A DNA stretch of 64,000 nt from an uncultured Bacilli bacterium (GTDB lineage Bacteria > Bacillota_I > Bacilli_A > RF39 > UBA660): positions 1 through 64,000 of the forward strand of contig CAKOHV010000004.1 in the NCBI GenBank assembly GCA_934086145.1, in the 5' to 3' direction. Below are positions 59,716-64,000 of the stretch, piece after piece. The position numbers and the translations under genes are program-made. The notes under the pieces are model-generated. The model had not been told where the DNA came from, made no database searches, and saw only the letters and a program-made list of their open reading frames with translations. Positions within the stretch are counted from its first letter, which is position 1. The number at the start of each line of letters is the position of its first letter.

Positions 59716-62100
59716 TTACCAAGAGCTACCTCCGCCGCCACCAGAGCCACCGCCAGAGAATCCTCCTCCTGAAGAACCTCCACCACTAGAACTACTAGAC
59801 GGACTAGAAGACATTGCACTTTGTGCTGATGACATTGTCGAATCCATAAAATTACCAAATGAAACAACATCAAAAGCATTATTACTATCATACCAGCTTG
59901 GTGCTTGTAAAGCTATTGACTCAAATTTTTTAATCCATTTATCAGATACTCCTAAAACATAGGTAAAGGGAAGAATATCATAAAAATATGTTGGATTTTC
60001 CATTACCATTGCTTCTAGTTTTTCTTTTTCAGCTGTTTCTAAGAAATTTTTAAATCCTCTTAATTTACCTAACACTTCATTTCCATACTTTGTTCTTTTA
60101 GGCATCAACTTAAGGAAAACAATCATTCCTATTAAACATAATAGACCTACAATAACTCCTATTAAATATATTCGTTCATTAAGTATTGCTTTAGTAATTG
60201 GTAACGTCCTAAAGAACATTGAAGAATGAAATGCCGTAAACCCTAACCAAACAATTCTAAAAAGAATAGGCATTCCCGGGAAAAATATTCCAATCCCAAA
60301 GAATAATGCATAGAAAGCACATAGAAACAACGTACTTCCAACTTCTCCCATTCCTCCATAATCGATAGTCGGAATACTAACCACGATTATAAGTGAGATA
60401 ACCATTAACAATCCTACTAAGACAGATGGCCAAAAAGTACTTCCTTCAAAAATTTTCTTTTTGTTTAATTTGTCATTCATATTTTCTAATATTCTATTCA
60501 TTGTAATGTAAAAGTTATCATACAAATCCATTGAAGTAACAGAAACAGTATTAAAATTATCTGACATCTCTGATCCTGATTCTGAATAATCAGTTTTTCC
60601 TTCACTATCTTTAGTTTGTGTTACTATTTTTTTAAACACATCAAGAGGCCTTATATGTGCCCTTGAAAATAACCCATTTAGAAATAATTGTTCATTAACG
60701 TTATTTCCATCATATTCTTTTAGTTTTGTTATACAAAAATTCTTAAATTTAAAGGCTAAAACCTTTTCTTCCAGTTCAGAAATTTTTATATACCCTTTAT
60801 TAGCTAAATATACCATAAGTGATGTAACATCTCGATTATCAGCTTTTCCTTTATATAAAAAGCCTACTTCTAAACTATTAAAGCCTTCAGGTGGATAAAA
60901 TTCAACTGTTTCAACTACTTGATCATCACGACCAAATATCCACCATAAAATAAAGGCAATTAATAAACCTAGGATTGGTACGATAAACATTACATAAACT
61001 GATGGTCCTATCTTAAATCCAGCCCCTACAAAGTATCCTTCTGGTAATTCACATCTAATAGTTAAGGCTTCTTCTTCATCAAGAATTCCTTTATAACTAC
61101 CAGTTATTGTCTTTTCACTAACTTGATAATCTATTTTACTATTATCCGTTGAACCAGTCGTCCCTGATGAAAAACCTAACTTACTTGAATCAAATTCTTT
61201 CGGCATAGTAATCGTAAAAGTTACATTACCTATTGCTGTATCCCATTTATCCCCAATTATATTGTAATATAATTCATCATAATCTTTTACGGGATCTTTT
61301 CCAATATTATAAGTATACTTTATTATATATTTTTGTTCACCAGTCAAGGTTTTATCAGCTGATCCAATTTTTAAATTATAGTTACCATCTTCTTTAGTTG
61401 TTGTATAATCTGTATTAACATTAACATTAGTAATTTGTACACGATTAGATGATTTTGACCCATCTAATCTAGTAATATCATTTTTTAATGGAATACTTCT
61501 AATTATTCCATGTTTTGCTTTATTAAAATAAGCCGTAATTGTTTCCGTTACATCAAAAGTATTATTTTCATTAACTATTATCTTTATATCATAACTATCA
61601 ATAACATAATCATAAGAACTATATTCACTATTTTTACTAGGAGTTAAACTTGCTACATCTTCTTTAACTATCATATTATCATTAATATTAATAACTAAAT
61701 TATAGTAAGCAATCTCACTAACATTATGTTCTCCTAAAATACTTAGATTAGACATTTGACTAAATTCATTAATTCCTGCTAGAGCTTTCCCTGGCTTAAC
61801 ACTTTGAGCTACTAAGTTATAGTTATAATCATAATAATATATTGTTGCATCATAATATATCGGTGTCCCAAAATCATTTTTTATCATTCCACTTAGACCG
61901 AAAGACTGTGTTGAAGTAGTTGAATAATCTCTGAAAGTAAGTTCAAAGAAATTTATTTTTTCTATTTCTAAGTTTTTAGTGTTACTGATATTTACATAAG
62001 AAGTTTCACCATTTAAAGCACAAGCATTTAATGGAAATATAAAAACTAAAGATAGAACAATTGCCATAAATAAGGATAGTTCCTTAATAATTTTTTTCAT
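59716..62100 (-). CDS. DUF2207-domain membrane protein with Gly/Ser-rich C-terminus
   Basis: This 794-residue protein has a signal-like N-terminus (LFMAIVLSLVFIFPLNACA) and a DUF2207 beta-rich extracytoplasmic region at about 160-380 (SYDIKIIVNENNTFDVTETI, HGIIRSIPLKND). A membrane helix near 380 follows, then a cytoplasmic winged-helix-like part, further helices at about 540-650 and a Gly/Ser tail ending GGGGGSSW. The DUF2207 family is usually paired with LemA, as here with lemA just upstream. Its role is linked to envelope homeostasis in some lineages, but the mechanism is unknown. The ATG at 62100 follows a GGAGG site and lies 14 bp after lemA. Confidence 0.9.
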   Translation of the reverse strand: MKKIIKELSLFMAIVLSLVFIFPLNACALNGETSYVNISNTKNLEIEKINFFELTFRDYSTTSTQSFGLSGMIKNDFGTPIYYDATIYYYDYNYNLVAQSVKPGKALAGINEFSQMSNLSILGEHNVSEIAYYNLVININDNMIVKEDVASLTPSKNSEYSSYDYVIDSYDIKIIVNENNTFDVTETITAYFNKAKHGIIRSIPLKNDITRLDGSKSSNRVQITNVNVNTDYTTTKEDGNYNLKIGSADKTLTGEQKYIIKYTYNIGKDPVKDYDELYYNIIGDKWDTAIGNVTFTITMPKEFDSSKLGFSSGTTGSTDNSKIDYQVSEKTITGSYKGILDEEEALTIRCELPEGYFVGAGFKIGPSVYVMFIVPILGLLIAFILWWIFGRDDQVVETVEFYPPEGFNSLEVGFLYKGKADNRDVTSLMVYLANKGYIKISELEEKVLAFKFKNFCITKLKEYDGNNVNEQLFLNGLFSRAHIRPLDVFKKIVTQTKDSEGKTDYSESGSEMSDNFNTVSVTSMDLYDNFYITMNRILENMNDKLNKKKIFEGSTFWPSVLVGLLMVISLIIVVSIPTIDYGGMGEVGSTLFLCAFYALFFGIGIFFPGMPILFRIVWLGFTAFHSSMFFRTLPITKAILNERIYLIGVIVGLLCLIGMIVFLKLMPKRTKYGNEVLGKLRGFKNFLETAEKEKLEAMVMENPTYFYDILPFTYVLGVSDKWIKKFESIALQAPSWYDSNNAFDVVSFGNFMDSTMSSAQSAMSSSPSSSSSGGGSSGGGFSGGGSGGGGGSSW

Positions 62101-62114
62101 GTATCCTCCATAAA

Positions 62115-62663
62115 TCATAGTTCAATTTTGACATTTTCTTTTTCATTAGTACTTGCTTCAAACATTGCCTTGGCTTTATAGCCAAATAAGCCTGCAAAAA
62201 TATTACTTGGAAACATTTCTATTTTGTTATTGTATTGTCTAACAACACCATTATAATATTTTCTTGAATTAGCAATATCATCTTCAATTTTAGTTAATTT
62301 GTTACTTAAATCTTTAAAGTTTTCATTGGCTTTTAACTCCGGATAAGCCTCGGCTAAAGCCATAATTTTATTAACACTACGGAATACTTGTTCATTTGTT
62401 TTGATTTTTTCATCATCTGACATTTGATCATAAGTACTATTTCTTAAATTAACCAGATCCTTTAAAGCATCTTTTTCATACTTTGAATATCCTTTTACCG
62501 TTTCGACAATGTTTGGAATTAAATCCCATCTTTTCTTTAAATAAACATCCATTGTTGAAAAGGCTTCTTTGACTTTATTATTTAATTTGACAAAACTATT
62601 GTATAAAACTAAAGCATAAATAACAATAAAAATAACTACTGCAATAATAATATAAACCCACAT
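62115..62663 (-). CDS. lemA: LemA family protein
   Basis: This 182-residue protein has one N-terminal membrane helix (YIIIAVVIFIVIYALVLYNSF) and a long helical domain carrying the LemA signature: KKRWDLIPNIVETVKGY, ERKDLVNLRNS-like, AYPELKANENFKDLSNKL and the late PSNIFAGLFGYK. The function is unresolved; the protein is thought to be exposed outside the membrane. It is the first gene of an operon with the DUF2207 protein and has an AGGAGGTGAG site. The 236-bp gap upstream is AT-rich, with a TTGATA/TATCAA inverted repeat near 62710-62726 and no clear promoter. Confidence 0.95.
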   Translation of the reverse strand: MWVYIIIAVVIFIVIYALVLYNSFVKLNNKVKEAFSTMDVYLKKRWDLIPNIVETVKGYSKYEKDALKDLVNLRNSTYDQMSDDEKIKTNEQVFRSVNKIMALAEAYPELKANENFKDLSNKLTKIEDDIANSRKYYNGVVRQYNNKIEMFPSNIFAGLFGYKAKAMFEASTNEKENVKIEL

Positions 62664-62899
62664 ATTCTCACCTCCTATTATAATTTCTATTTTATCATAC
62701 TTTCATTACTTGATATATATTATCAATTTACTTTTTTACATATCTAATTTTTTTTCATACCTAAGTAATCTATTTTTTAACAAGCCTTTTTACTCTAAAT
62801 AACTTAATAAAAAAAAAGTAACAATCAATCACCTTTCCGTAATTAATCATTACATGTTTTCTTTAATTTAAAGTGTATCCAATATTTTAGAATATTCCT

Positions 62900-63184
62900 T
62901 TATATAATCTCTTCAATTATTTTTATTTTTTTATTAATAATAGCCAGTTCTTCTTTTGTAGCAATATAATTTATGTAAATACTAAATAACATTTCTTTAG
63001 CTTCATCACTTATATCCTGTTTTAAAATACTTTTAGAATAATCATATTTAAAAAGATATTTATCTAACTTAGCATTTTTTATTTCATTCATGATATCAGA
63101 AGGAATATTTTTTTTCTTATCTTCTGGTAAGACACTAATTATGGCGTTTATTTGAATTAAGGCTTTTGTTCTTTCATCATTCAT
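62900..63184 (-). CDS. Small hypothetical protein
   Basis: This 94-residue, mostly helical, cytosolic protein has no recognised domain (PEDKKKNIPSDIMNEIKNAK, then LFSIYINYIATKEELAII). It follows the transglutaminase-like gene by 3 bp and is surely in its operon, so the two may act together. An AAGGAAAA site lies about 10 bp from the ATG, a weaker spacing than most genes here. Length and composition resemble the small partner genes found after transglutaminase-like proteins in Firmicutes; that comparison is an impression. Confidence 0.65.
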   Translation of the reverse strand: MNDERTKALIQINAIISVLPEDKKKNIPSDIMNEIKNAKLDKYLFKYDYSKSILKQDISDEAKEMLFSIYINYIATKEELAIINKKIKIIEEII

Positions 63185-63187
63185 TTT

Positions 63188-64000
63188 TTATTTTCCTTTC
63201 TTACCTAATAATAAACTATTTATTTGGTCATTTTTTTCTTTATTTTTTAATAAAAAGGCTAATAACTGTCTATTATTTGAAGCAAAAGCAACTAAATCTT
63301 TAAATAATGATTCTGATATTTCTGAAGAATTTAAATCAACATTTGCCCAATCCGTAACTTTAGACCAATCGGTAGCTAATAAATTTAATTGTTGAACCAA
63401 CGTTATACTATCGCCTAATTCAATATTTTCTTCTATTTTATGGTGCTTCAATTTATCGAATTTTCTTGTTCCATCAGGTTCCTTACCAGCCAAAAAGGTG
63501 TCTATTCCCATTATATCTGATACTGCCAATTCATCTCTATACCAAGTAAAATCATCTTCATACCATGTATTATCTAAATTTAAATAATTCCAAGCATGTT
63601 CTTGATCGACTGCAATGATTGATTTAGATTGAATTCCAAAGTAAAGGGTTAACGTATTTATAATAGTTGAAAAGCCTTTACATACTGTTGCCCCAACTAA
63701 AAGTCCTTTCATATTTTGCGATGCAGCTATCCTTTCATATGATTTAGTATCATAAAAATCAATTTTATCTTTATTATTCATCAAGTTCAACGCATCATAA
63801 TCATACTTTATATATTCAAACAGATTATTAACTATTTGTGCATAAATTATTTTTTCTCGATTTTTCAATTCTTTAGGAGGAATAACAACTTTATTTACTA
63901 TTTCTAAAATGATTTCTTTAATAGCAATAATTTCTTCTTTATTATACATGTAACCATTTTTTCTTCCAGCCTGATTAACATATTCATAACCTTCAAATTT
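63188..64000 (-). CDS. Transglutaminase-like protein (5' end outside the window)
   Basis: From an internal ATG at 63949, 253 residues can be read. The frame stays open upstream through KFEGYEYVNQAGRKNGY to the window edge, and that ATG lacks a good ribosome site, so the gene is truncated by the window. The transglutaminase-like triad is visible: Cys in GATVCKGFSTIIN (C90 from that ATG), His in DQEHAWNYLNL (H118) and Asp in WYEDDFTWY. Such folds act as peptidases or amidases at the surface or in the cytoplasm. The C-terminal 80 residues (KVTDWANVDLNSSE) are of unknown role. It is co-transcribed with the small gene at 62900. Confidence 0.82.
   Translation of the reverse strand, partial: KFEGYEYVNQAGRKNGYMYNKEEIIAIKEIILEIVNKVVIPPKELKNREKIIYAQIVNNLFEYIKYDYDALNLMNNKDKIDFYDTKSYERIAASQNMKGLLVGATVCKGFSTIINTLTLYFGIQSKSIIAVDQEHAWNYLNLDNTWYEDDFTWYRDELAVSDIMGIDTFLAGKEPDGTRKFDKLKHHKIEENIELGDSITLVQQLNLLATDWSKVTDWANVDLNSSEISESLFKDLVAFASNNRQLLAFLLKNKEKNDQINSLLLGKKGK

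Noticed and set aside
1..64000. CRISPR array, prophage, full insertion sequence or replication origin.
   Set aside because: I saw no regularly spaced repeats, no phage structural genes, no transposase and no DnaA-box cluster. Only the short MITE-like element and AP2-like fragment suggest mobility.

Overview
The window is AT-rich, low-GC Gram-positive DNA. Shine-Dalgarno (SD) sites are strong (AGGAGG or AGGTGAT types), promoters are sigma-A-like, and rho-independent terminators are common. Intact genes read under the standard bacterial code, and UGA is a working stop: the ATGA overlap at 37534-37537 ends one gene with TGA. An LTA synthase, LCP proteins, a TagO-type transferase and peptidoglycan hydrolases point to a walled member of the Bacilli. 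A host-associated lineage near RF39 or Erysipelotrichales fits best; that placement is inference. Pyruvate:ferredoxin oxidoreductase suggests anaerobic metabolism.

Layout. 0-16.7 kb holds housekeeping and orphan genes: a Pro/Gly-repeat protein, a GH31 glycosidase-like protein with altered catalytic motifs, a YtqA-type radical SAM protein, a DUF5662-GNAT fusion, an ASCH protein, an LPG-synthase-type membrane protein, recG, a long Lys/Pro-rich coiled-coil protein, nifJ and a membrane-anchored lysozyme-like protein. Two short, strongly promoted, terminator-ended transcripts (about 5760-5855 and 9720-9824) lie in the gaps and share an architecture.

16.7-41 kb is a large envelope-polysaccharide locus, all on the minus strand: a TagO/WecA-type initiator, four GT2 and three GT4 modules, a PssD/PssE pair with an LCP gene between its halves, a Wzy-like polymerase, a Wzm/Wzt ABC exporter, an acyltransferase and two GT-C-like membrane proteins. 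A PRPP synthetase, a UbiA-family decaprenyl-phosphate phosphoribosyltransferase-like protein and a HAD phosphatase-GtrA fusion sit in the same locus. Together they suggest a polyprenyl-phosphate pentose donor route. A broken prepilin-like/BspA-repeat gene and a palindromic MITE-like element interrupt the locus.

41-51 kb is a cell-surface block: a membrane-anchored cohesin-like protein next to a dockerin-bearing glucosaminidase, a second LCP protein with PASTA domain, a metallophosphoesterase, and an LTA synthase operon. A second copy of the palindromic element and an isolated tRNA-Gly follow.

51.5-64 kb is more accessory. It has an HExxH protein, an HD phosphohydrolase, several decayed genes (including an XRE regulator with four frame changes), an ASCH-Nudix fusion, a triple-domain HD/SpoT-like-HD/P-loop kinase protein, the DUF2207-LemA pair, and a transglutaminase-like gene that runs off the window edge.
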